From contig CAYMAT010000041.1 of the NCBI GenBank assembly GCA_964388495.1, forward strand, positions 1-12,593: a DNA stretch of 12,593 nt, read 5' to 3'. The first letter of the stretch is position 1; every line of letters starts with the position of its first letter. Made by a program: the position numbers and the translations under genes. Below the pieces are notes generated by a model, which searched no databases, was not told the origin of the DNA, and was given only the letters and a program-made list of their open reading frames with translations. This document shows, in pieces, positions 5,520 to 11,765 of this stretch. Source of the DNA: CAYMAT01 sp964388495 (GTDB taxonomy: Bacteria; Patescibacteriota; Gracilibacteria; Peribacterales; Peribacteraceae).

Positions 5520-7826
5520 ATGACTCACCGCCTCCAGAAGTTCATCGGTTCCACGGACGCATCCGTCCCCCACTCGCTTCGCCGCATCGCCGCTGCGTCC
5601 GAGACGGTGGATCCCGTGTGGATCGGACCCGAGAATTCTCCTGCGCTCTCCAAGGATGTCAGCGATGCATATGTCCTGGCACACAAGATCTTTTGCCACC
5701 TGGCCGTGCAGGCGCCCACCAAGCACAGCTCAGGGCACCCCGGCGGCATGCTCTCCGCCTGTACGTTTGCGTATTTTCTGAGCGTGCGCCGCAACCCGTC
5801 CGTGGATCAGCCGCTGAGGATCAGTGCGGGTCACCTGTCGCTTTTAAGCTACGGGCTGCAGTGGCTCTTTGGGCGCGAAGGCAATGACAAGCGTCTCCAG
5901 TCGCCGCAGTCCATCATCGACACCTTCCGCACGCCCGACGGTTTGCCCGGACACGTGGAGGCGGGAATCGGCGATATCCCTTTTGGCACAGGACCTCTTG
6001 GCAAAGGCGTGAGCAACGCTTTGGGTGTCGCTTTTGGCCTTAAATACCAGAAAAAGGCTGGAATGGTGGACGTGCTGCTTGCGGATGGAGACGCGCAGGA
6101 GGGTCAGGTGGCGGAAGCGCTTCGTCTGGCTGTTCATTTGGGGGTCGATAACCTTGTGGTGCACTGCGACGTGAATGACATCCAGTTAAGCGATCTGCCC
6201 ACGCGCGTGTTTGCCTCGGACATTGCGCATATGGTGCATGCCATGGGTTGGAGGGTGGTGGAGGTGCAAAACGGGAATGATCCTGCCCAGGTGGTTGCGG
6301 CACTGGATGCCGCAGACAAAGCCGCGGGCAAAGGCCGGCCGGTTTTTGTCTGTTATTACACCACCATGGGCAACGGCGTACCGCTCATGGAGGAGGGGTC
6401 CAACACAGGCAAGGAAAACTTCCACGGCAGCCCGCTCAAAAAAGACGTTGCGGAAAAGGTCTTGAAAGATCTGCCGGCTCTTCCGGAGCTCGTTACTGCG
6501 TACGAGAAGTTTCGCACCAAGGAAAAGAACCGCTACGCCTCAGGCAAGCCGGTGGAAACGGATATCGCCGTAGAATTCTCTTCCGCAAAGCTTCCCGGAT
6601 ACACACGCTCTGTGGTGAACGAAAAGGGTGCAGCCCGGAAAGACTTTGGAGAAACGCACGTGAAGGCGCTCATGAAAGCCGACCAGCGCATCGTGGTGTT
6701 ACATGCAGACCTTGCCGCATCCGGCGGTTTTGAAAAAGTGGGAAAAGAGTTTCCCGGACGCGTCGTCAACGTGGGTGTGGCGGAGGCAAACATGTACATG
6801 ATGGCCGCGGGAATGCGCCAAACCGGACTGCTCCCGGTTACCTATACCTTTGCCGCTTTTGGGACTAATGAGGCTCGTGCAAACGCACGCCTCATCGACA
6901 TCAATTGCGGGCATACCCGCGTGGGGGTCTTGCACGATTGCACGCATGCCGGTTTGAGCGTGGGGGAGGATGGTGAAACGCATCAGGAACGGCATTACCT
7001 CAATATCCCCTTTGATCACACGCAAGTGTGGATGCCGGCCGACAGCAACCAGGCAGCGGCCGCAGCGGAAAAAGCGTTTGAACTGATTGCCGAGGGACAC
7101 CAGAGCGTCTATGCGTTCTTCCCCCGCAGCAATCACGAACAGCTCAAGTCGCCCGGTGGGGACGTGGTGTATGGCAAGGACTACGTCTTTGACGGGAAAA
7201 TGGACATCATCCGCGGCAAAGGAGACGCCACGGACCGCGCCACCATCATCACTGCGGGCATCCCCGTGCATGATGCAGTTCTGGCTGCGGACATGCTTTT
7301 GCAGGAGGAGAAAATCCCTGTGCGCGTGCTCAACGCCGCGTGCGTAAGACCCATTGATGCATCGGCCATCATTGAAGCGGCATTGGAAACACGGCACATC
7401 GTGGTAGCGGAGGACCATTCGTCCGAAAGCGGACTGGCCGCGCAGGTGGCATCCGTCATCGCCGATTTCCAGCTACCCTGCACGCTCCGGCGACTTGGCG
7501 CAAACCAGTACTTCCCTTCCGCCACGGACACGGATCTTAAATTAATTGCTGGCCTTGATAGCGACAGCATCGCCAATGCCGTGCAGGACGAAATACACAA
7601 GGAAGTGTGCGGAGGCGAGGATGCCTTTGTGACTGCTGTGTACGCCCTGGCGGAAAACCGCAGCAACAGCAGACACCGGGAAACCGCATCCGCCATCGTC
7701 GACAAGCTTGCCACCCAGAAGGGCTACCTGTCCGCGTTGCGAGAGGAGTGGCGCAAGCGGGCGTGCCCTGCAGACCAGCTGCCGACCGATAAAACCCTGC
7801 AAGAGCGTTTGCGGGGTGACAGCTGA
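5520..7826 (+). CDS. tkt: Transketolase, with N- and C-terminal extensions
   Basis: Thiamine-diphosphate enzyme that moves two-carbon units between ketose and aldose phosphates, linking the pentose-phosphate pathway to glycolysis. The N-terminal domain carries HSSGHPGG (69-76; H69, H73). Its ThDP/Mg2+ site reads ADGDAQEGQ in place of the usual GDGExxEGQ, keeping the metal-binding D189, and continues to N219 in DVNDIQ. The pyrimidine domain has E422 in VAEANMYMMAAGM, TFAAFGT (443-449) and the substrate-site loop HAGLSVGEDGETHQ (476-489). A C-terminal domain follows. At 768 aa it is about 100 residues longer than typical bacterial transketolases (about 620-670): roughly 40 residues precede the first core helix, and roughly 70-80 charged, helical residues follow the last recognisable domain. 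Downstream, the tRNA-Ser begins after 14 nt. Assignment is firm; the role of the extensions is unknown. Confidence 0.95.
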   Translation: MTHRLQKFIGSTDASVPHSLRRIAAASETVDPVWIGPENSPALSKDVSDAYVLAHKIFCHLAVQAPTKHSSGHPGGMLSACTFAYFLSVRRNPSVDQPLRISAGHLSLLSYGLQWLFGREGNDKRLQSPQSIIDTFRTPDGLPGHVEAGIGDIPFGTGPLGKGVSNALGVAFGLKYQKKAGMVDVLLADGDAQEGQVAEALRLAVHLGVDNLVVHCDVNDIQLSDLPTRVFASDIAHMVHAMGWRVVEVQNGNDPAQVVAALDAADKAAGKGRPVFVCYYTTMGNGVPLMEEGSNTGKENFHGSPLKKDVAEKVLKDLPALPELVTAYEKFRTKEKNRYASGKPVETDIAVEFSSAKLPGYTRSVVNEKGAARKDFGETHVKALMKADQRIVVLHADLAASGGFEKVGKEFPGRVVNVGVAEANMYMMAAGMRQTGLLPVTYTFAAFGTNEARANARLIDINCGHTRVGVLHDCTHAGLSVGEDGETHQERHYLNIPFDHTQVWMPADSNQAAAAAEKAFELIAEGHQSVYAFFPRSNHEQLKSPGGDVVYGKDYVFDGKMDIIRGKGDATDRATIITAGIPVHDAVLAADMLLQEEKIPVRVLNAACVRPIDASAIIEAALETRHIVVAEDHSSESGLAAQVASVIADFQLPCTLRRLGANQYFPSATDTDLKLIAGLDSDSIANAVQDEIHKEVCGGEDAFVTAVYALAENRSNSRHRETASAIVDKLATQKGYLSALREEWRKRACPADQLPTDKTLQERLRGDS

Positions 7827-7828
7827 TG

Positions 7829-7834
7829 TACAAT
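7829..7834 (+). promoter_or_regulatory. -10 box for tRNA-Ser
   Basis: TACAAT starts 3 nt after the transketolase stop and ends exactly 6 nt before the first base of the tRNA acceptor stem. A normal start distance would place +1 on the mature 5' end (G7841). Co-transcription with transketolase is also possible. Confidence 0.4.
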
Positions 7835-7840
7835 GGCCAC

Positions 7841-7928
7841 GGAAGCGTGGCAGAGTGGTCTATCGCGCCTGACTTGAAATCAGGTGAACCGCAAGGTTCC
7901 AGAGGTTCGAATCCTCTCGCTTCCGCCA
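7841..7928 (+). tRNA. tRNA-Ser (anticodon UGA)
   Basis: Complete class II tRNA of 88 nt including an encoded CCA. The acceptor stem GGAAGCG (7841-7847) pairs with CGCTTCC (7918-7924), followed by discriminator G7925 and CCA (7926-7928). The anticodon stem CCTGA/TCAGG (7868-7872, 7880-7884) closes a 7-nt loop with TGA at 7875-7877, reading UCA and other UCN serine codons. The long variable arm (GAACC-GCAA-GGTTC) is the serine hallmark. The T arm AGAGG-TTCGAAT-CCTCT (7901-7917) is perfect. Confidence 0.97.
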
Positions 7929-8019
7929 TTTTGTGAAACAAACAGCACTTGCGTTTCCTTCTCAGATTGCTCTTAAAAATCCTTATAGCCCCTTGCCTTC
8001 CGGCGCTGGACCCGTAGCC

Positions 8020-8025
8020 TACAGT
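8020..8025 (+). promoter_or_regulatory. -10 box for the SLH protein, leaderless
   Basis: TACAGT ends 5 nt before ATG 8031. The rest of the 102-nt gap after the tRNA is T-rich, with no clear terminator or Shine-Dalgarno. A TTCCGG at 7998-8003 lies 16 bp upstream but is a poor -35 match. Confidence 0.35.
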
Positions 8026-8030
8026 CATCT

Positions 8031-9047
8031 ATGCAGCACCCGCGTCTCTTCCGTTACGCGCCGTTTGTCGTTGCGGCCCTGGCAGTCCTGGTTCCCGCCC
8101 CGGCGCTCGCCTCGTTTCCGGACGTTCCTAAGAGCAACTTTGCGTACGACGCCATTGAATACCTGTCTCAAAGGAAGATTCTGGCAGGGTATAACGACGG
8201 CACGTTCCAGCCGGACCGCAAAGTGAGTCGTGCAGAGGCGCTCAAATTCATCACGGCGTCGTTTGTAACCAACCCCACCGACACATCCAAGTCACGGAGT
8301 ATCGGGTACACAGACGTGCCCGACAGCGCCTGGTACATCCCGTATTTGGAATGGACTCTGGGCAAGGGGAACGTGGTGGATCCTCCAAGCAAGAACAAAA
8401 ACTTCGCGCCTGCCAACCCGGTCAAGAAAGCGGAGTTCTTGAAGATGCTGTTTGCGTCGTACGGAGTGGATTTGAAATCCTTCAATGACATCCTGATTCC
8501 CATCGCCGTGGACGTCACGGACACCCGCGCGTGGTATTACCCCATGATGCGTTATGCGGTGGCAACCACCACCACGCTCCCCGGTGATTCCGGATACCTT
8601 TCCCCGGACCGCGAGCTGACGCGTGCGGACGTGGCACTGCTTCTGTACCGCTTTACGCTGTACCGCGAGGATCTTCGCCTGCAGGCGCAGTTGAGCGCTG
8701 CGGATGATGAGGTGGAAACCATCATCAATGCGTTGTCCGATGGAAGCATCCGCACAGCCGAGTATGCGTCTGCCCGCGGGTTGCTCTACACGCGCAGTGC
8801 GGTGGAGACGGCCCCCGAGGATCCCACGGTGAAAGTGGCGGTGAAGATCGCTGAGGGTTACCGCGCTCTCACGCGTGCGTACCGCGCCAGTCTGAGCGGG
8901 GATGCCAACGAAGTGATCAAGTTGAGCGGTGATGCGTTCTTCTTGGGTGACGAAGCGATCAAAATGTCCCCCAACTCCACCAAGGCTGCGACCCAGCTCA
9001 AAACCTATGCACAGAGTTTTGCGCAGCAGGCGCGTGCATCCAAGTGA
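8031..9047 (+). CDS. Secreted protein with three SLH (S-layer homology) domains
   Basis: A 338-aa exported protein. A signal peptide covers residues 1-28 (basic start, hydrophobic core, likely cleavage after ALA at 25-27). Three SLH repeats follow. SLH1 (about 29-79) has the typical FPDVP start, an ILAGYNDGTFQPD turn and an SRAEALKF helix. SLH2 (about 92-148) has YTDVPDSAWYIPYLEW, FAPANPV and KKAEFLKM. SLH3 (about 159-208) has DVTDTRAWYYPMMRYAV, LSPDRELTRADVALLLYRF. SLH triplets bind pyruvylated or similar secondary wall polymers and hold S-layer or surface proteins to the cell. The remainder (about 209-338) is helical, rich in Ala, Glu and Lys, and resembles no catalytic domain I know, so it may be a spacer or coiled coil. 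It stands as a single gene after the tRNA. Confidence 0.88.
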   Translation: MQHPRLFRYAPFVVAALAVLVPAPALASFPDVPKSNFAYDAIEYLSQRKILAGYNDGTFQPDRKVSRAEALKFITASFVTNPTDTSKSRSIGYTDVPDSAWYIPYLEWTLGKGNVVDPPSKNKNFAPANPVKKAEFLKMLFASYGVDLKSFNDILIPIAVDVTDTRAWYYPMMRYAVATTTTLPGDSGYLSPDRELTRADVALLLYRFTLYREDLRLQAQLSAADDEVETIINALSDGSIRTAEYASARGLLYTRSAVETAPEDPTVKVAVKIAEGYRALTRAYRASLSGDANEVIKLSGDAFFLGDEAIKMSPNSTKAATQLKTYAQSFAQQARASK

Positions 9048-9066
9048 TGCAAAGTAATGAGAATTG

Positions 9067-9075
9067 TGGTATAAT
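9067..9075 (+). promoter_or_regulatory. Perfect extended -10 promoter (TGnTATAAT) for the 101-aa gene
   Basis: TGG followed by TATAAT (9070-9075) is a full-consensus extended -10, the strongest promoter match in the window. It ends 8 nt before ATG 9084, so the leader would be about 0-2 nt. No -35 is seen, which fits an extended -10 promoter. Confidence 0.65.
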
Positions 9076-9083
9076 ACTTCTAT

Positions 9084-9389
9084 ATGGGTTTGAGCAATGT
9101 GCCAGATGAGGCGTTCCGATCCGTTCGTAACATCGGAAGTGCTGCCAAGCGCGGCTATGAGCGCGATGCCAAGGCAGGGCTGGTTGGCAAGCCTGTGAAT
9201 GCCGTGACGGAAATGGGTATCCAGGGAGTCACAGAAGCTGTACGTCTTCCTTTGAATGCAATCGTGAAACCCGCAGGAAAGTTTGTTTTAGAGAACACCC
9301 TTGCTGCCGTAAAAGGAACGGTAGGATGGACTGCGAGGGCGCTTTTGAGTCTACCGTTGATTCCTTTTAAAAACGGCTCCCCGCGCTGA
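9084..9389 (+). CDS. Hypothetical 101-aa basic protein, possibly membrane-associated
   Basis: I do not recognise this protein. It is 101 aa and strongly basic (about 14 Lys+Arg against 7 Asp+Glu). The N-terminal half has amphipathic helices (about 8-60), and the C-terminal stretch (about 72-95, TLAAVKGTVGWTARALL onward) is more hydrophobic, ending in a Pro-rich LPLIPF and a short polar tail. It has no classical signal peptide and no cysteine. The perfect extended -10 immediately upstream argues for a real and well-transcribed gene. It lies 36 nt after the SLH protein and 21 nt before riboflavin kinase. A membrane- or nucleic-acid-binding role would fit the charge pattern, but nothing in the sequence decides between them. 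Confidence 0.65.
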   Translation: MGLSNVPDEAFRSVRNIGSAAKRGYERDAKAGLVGKPVNAVTEMGIQGVTEAVRLPLNAIVKPAGKFVLENTLAAVKGTVGWTARALLSLPLIPFKNGSPR

Positions 9390-9398
9390 GAGAGCGGG

Positions 9399-9404
9399 TA
9401 CACT
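9399..9404 (+). promoter_or_regulatory. -10 box for riboflavin kinase, leaderless
   Basis: TACACT ends 6 nt before ATG 9411. The 21-nt gap after the 101-aa gene contains no Shine-Dalgarno sequence, and no -35 is recognisable. Confidence 0.45.
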
Positions 9405-9410
9405 GCCTTC

Positions 9411-9782
9411 ATGCAATTGCCTGTGACGTTTTCGGCCATGCCCGTGAAAGGGAGTGGTCGCGGCAAAGGACTAGGAAGCCCCACCATCAACGTGGATTTG
9501 TCGTGCGTGCCTGCGGAACTCGGCGACGGTGTGTATGCCTGTTTTGCCACGTTTCAGAACCGCAAACGCAAGGCGGCAATGCACGTGGGACCCCGACCGG
9601 TTTTTAAGGAAGGCCGTAGCTGCGAGGTGCACATCTTGGATGAGACTATTCCCGTACCTCCAGAATGTGTGGATATTGAGGTGATCGCCTATATCCGCCC
9701 CGTCTTCCACTTCCCTTCCCCGGAAGCGCTTCGTACGCAGATTCAGGCAGACATCGCACAAATCCGTACACTCCTTTTGTAA
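9411..9782 (+). CDS. Stand-alone riboflavin kinase domain
   Basis: Phosphorylates riboflavin to FMN using ATP. The 123 residues match only the C-terminal kinase domain of bacterial bifunctional RibF (about 300 aa); the N-terminal FAD synthetase (FMN adenylyltransferase) half is absent. Family marks are GSGRGKGLGSPTINV (14-28), which contains the PTxN motif that binds Mg-ATP, GDGVYACF (38-45), the HVGPRPVF turn (58-65), EVHILD with the likely catalytic E72, and the closing IRPVFHFPSPEALRTQIQADI. The ATG is well placed for the first β-strand, so this is a native single-domain form and not a truncation. If no adenylyltransferase exists elsewhere, the cell would make FMN but would have to obtain FAD another way. 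The Mur ligase follows after 19 nt with its own -10 box. Confidence 0.85.
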   Translation: MQLPVTFSAMPVKGSGRGKGLGSPTINVDLSCVPAELGDGVYACFATFQNRKRKAAMHVGPRPVFKEGRSCEVHILDETIPVPPECVDIEVIAYIRPVFHFPSPEALRTQIQADIAQIRTLLL

Positions 9783-9789
9783 CTCTCCG

Positions 9790-9795
9790 TATACT
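9790..9795 (+). promoter_or_regulatory. -10 box for the Mur ligase, leaderless
   Basis: TATACT ends exactly 6 nt before ATG 9802, the same box and spacing as transketolase. The 19-nt gap after riboflavin kinase contains no Shine-Dalgarno sequence. Confidence 0.5.
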
Positions 9796-9801
9796 TTTCC
9801 C

Positions 9802-11109
9802 ATGTCCGCGGTTCAGTCACTCAAGTCCCTCGTATCCCAGCGCAGCCCCATCCGGATGGCCTGGCATGCAAGCAAGGCTTTTCTTGCAGCCCTGCGCCAT
9901 GGATTCCCTGCTCGTAGACTGACGGTCATCGGCATCACGGGAACAGATGGCAAGACGACGACCTCAGCCATGACGGCGCATATTCTGCATGCCTATGGCA
10001 TAGCGGGGGGGACGGTTTCCACCAGTTTTTTCAGGCTCAAGGACTCCACCAGCAACAACCCCTCGCACAAAACGTCCATTTCCCCGTTTGCATTACAGCG
10101 TTTTTTGGCCGACTGCGTGCGGCAGGGTTGCACGGTGGCGGTCATTGAATGCTCGTCCCACGGACTGGTGCAGCACCGTTTGGACTGGACCTGGCCGTCC
10201 ATTGCCGCCATCACCAATGTGTCCCCCGAGCATCTGGATTACCACAAGACCATGGAACAGTACCGGCGCGACAAAGGTATCCTGTTCCGCAAGTTACGAG
10301 GTAAAGGCACCAAAGTGCTCAACTATGACGATCCCACATACACGGAGTATGCAAAGATCCCGTCTCTGGTGACAGCGGGGTATTCAGCCAGCGGTAAGAC
10401 AGGACCTGATGTGTCGCTCTGGGCGGAAAATGCTGCTTCGCACGAAAAGGGTTCTACAGCGACGGTCAAAAACACGGCGGGAGACTCCTTTGCTCTCACG
10501 CTCAATGTTCCCGGGCGTTTCAATATCGATAACGCCCTCGCTGCATTGGCCATAACCCAAGCGGCCGGAGTCCCGCTGAAGGCTGGCGTGCAGTCTCTGG
10601 CCTCATTCACGGGCGTGGCGGGCAGGCTGGAGCGCATTGAAGAGGGGCAGCCGTTTTCCGTGTACGTCGACTTCACCGTCACGCCTGCCTCCTATGAACA
10701 CGCGCTGTCCACGGTAAAAGCCACACTCCAGCCGGGAAAGAAACTGCTGGTGATGACGGGCAGCTGCGGCGACCGTATGCGGGAAAAGCGTCCAGTCATT
10801 GCAGGAATCGTCAGCAGGCTGGCGGATGTGGTGGTCATCACTCAGGACGAAACATTGACGGAGGACCCGCGCAGCGTCATGGATGACATGTGGGCAGGTG
10901 TGCGCGAGGATCTCTGCTCCGCCTATCGCATTGAAAACAGGCGTGAGGCCATGCAGTTCCTGCTCCGACACGCAGGACCCGGGGACGCCGTCATATTCTG
11001 CGGCATGGGCGCCTGCACCACCATGCAGACGCGTGAGGGGCTCAAGGAATGGAATGAACGGGAAATCGCCCATGAACTCCTGAGGGATCTGGTCAACAAG
11101 AAGGCATGA
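9802..11109 (+). CDS. MurE-like Mur ligase lacking the N-terminal domain
   Basis: ATP-dependent amide ligase of the Mur family, closest in its motifs to MurE, which adds the third amino acid to UDP-MurNAc-dipeptide in peptidoglycan synthesis. The P-loop GTDGKTTT is at 47-54, CSSHGL at 117-122, TNVSPEHLDYH at 138-148, a likely carbamylated lysine K158 in DKGILF, GRFNIDNALAA at 238-248 and GRLERI at 274-279. At 435 aa it is shorter than MurE (about 490), because the N-terminal UDP-binding domain is reduced to about 40 residues. The loop that reads the incoming amino acid (DNPR in DAP-type MurE) is here DETL (349-352, in TQDETLTEDP). The VDYAHTPD motif reads VDFTVTPAS (289-297), losing His and Asp. 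The substrate may therefore be neither DAP nor standard UDP-MurNAc-dipeptide. It overlaps rnhB by 4 nt. Confidence 0.8.
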   Translation: MSAVQSLKSLVSQRSPIRMAWHASKAFLAALRHGFPARRLTVIGITGTDGKTTTSAMTAHILHAYGIAGGTVSTSFFRLKDSTSNNPSHKTSISPFALQRFLADCVRQGCTVAVIECSSHGLVQHRLDWTWPSIAAITNVSPEHLDYHKTMEQYRRDKGILFRKLRGKGTKVLNYDDPTYTEYAKIPSLVTAGYSASGKTGPDVSLWAENAASHEKGSTATVKNTAGDSFALTLNVPGRFNIDNALAALAITQAAGVPLKAGVQSLASFTGVAGRLERIEEGQPFSVYVDFTVTPASYEHALSTVKATLQPGKKLLVMTGSCGDRMREKRPVIAGIVSRLADVVVITQDETLTEDPRSVMDDMWAGVREDLCSAYRIENRREAMQFLLRHAGPGDAVIFCGMGACTTMQTREGLKEWNEREIAHELLRDLVNKKA

Positions 11110-11765
11110 TGGGTGATGCCTCTCTCGCCGGCCTGGACGAGGCGGGCAGGGGTGCCTTGGCAGGTCCGGTGGTTGCAGGAGCGTGTATGGTGGTTACTGA
11201 GCTGTACCCGCGGCGCAGGGCTCATATACCCCTTTGGGGCACGCAGAAGCGAAAAACAGACGGTGAGGCACTTATAGCCGACAGTAAATCATTATCCCCG
11301 CAGGAGCGGGAAACTGCATACGCCTGGATCACCGCGCACTGTATGTGGGGTGTGGGAGTGGTAGAAAACGATGTCATAGATGACATCGGCATCGTGCCAA
11401 GCAATCACCGCGCAATGCTCATGGCGCTAGGCATGCTGCGTGCAAAGGCGGAGCCAAAGTCCCTGCTGGTCGATGGCAGAGATGCGTACGTATTTCCGCT
11501 GCCCCACCATTCCGTCATCCGTGGTGACCAGGTCCATCCATGCATTGCCGCTGCGTCAATCGTGGCAAAAGTGACCCGCGACCGCATCATGCGTGAGCGC
11601 CACGCTTTCCATCCAGAATACGGCTTTGCCGACCACAAGGGGTATGGCTCGCCTGAGCATATTTCCGCATTAAAGGAACACGGTCCTTGTGTTCTGCATC
11701 GGCAAAGCTTTATCCGTGGAATCCTGGAAAACCAAAAGCTAGCCCTGGATTTCCTGGCTGCGTGA
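11106..11765 (+). CDS. rnhB: Ribonuclease HII
   Basis: Removes ribonucleotides and RNA primers from DNA by nicking RNA-DNA hybrids. The 219-aa protein has the HII signature GLDEAGRGALAGPVV (9-23) with catalytic D11 and E12, then DSKSLSP (59-65), D123 in LVDGRD and D141 in RGDQVHP as the other metal-binding acids, AAASIVAKVTRDR (148-160), and HKGYGSPEH (177-185) with the tyrosine that recognises the RNA-DNA junction. About 15 extra residues, rich in Arg and Lys, lie between the first strand and DSKSLSP (about 32-55). Its ATG (11106) overlaps the Mur ligase stop as ATGA; a second ATG at 11109 is equally possible, and a weak GAAGG just upstream may help. The 3' end overlaps the opposite-strand lgt by 27 nt. 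Confidence 0.93.
   Translation: MMGDASLAGLDEAGRGALAGPVVAGACMVVTELYPRRRAHIPLWGTQKRKTDGEALIADSKSLSPQERETAYAWITAHCMWGVGVVENDVIDDIGIVPSNHRAMLMALGMLRAKAEPKSLLVDGRDAYVFPLPHHSVIRGDQVHPCIAAASIVAKVTRDRIMRERHAFHPEYGFADHKGYGSPEHISALKEHGPCVLHRQSFIRGILENQKLALDFLAA

Noticed and set aside
6699..7418. 239-codon open frame antisense to transketolase
   Set aside because: Composition is typical of a GC-rich antisense shadow, with no motif, no promoter, and full overlap with a conserved gene.
7929..8030. Gap between tRNA-Ser and the SLH gene, checked for a further tRNA, small RNA or terminator
   Set aside because: No cloverleaf, strong hairpin or U-tract was seen; only the -10-like box close to the SLH start stands out.
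9380..9398. CCCGC/GCGGG hairpin at the end of the 101-aa gene, considered as a terminator
   Set aside because: The stem is only 5 bp, no U-tract follows, and it abuts the -10 box for riboflavin kinase.
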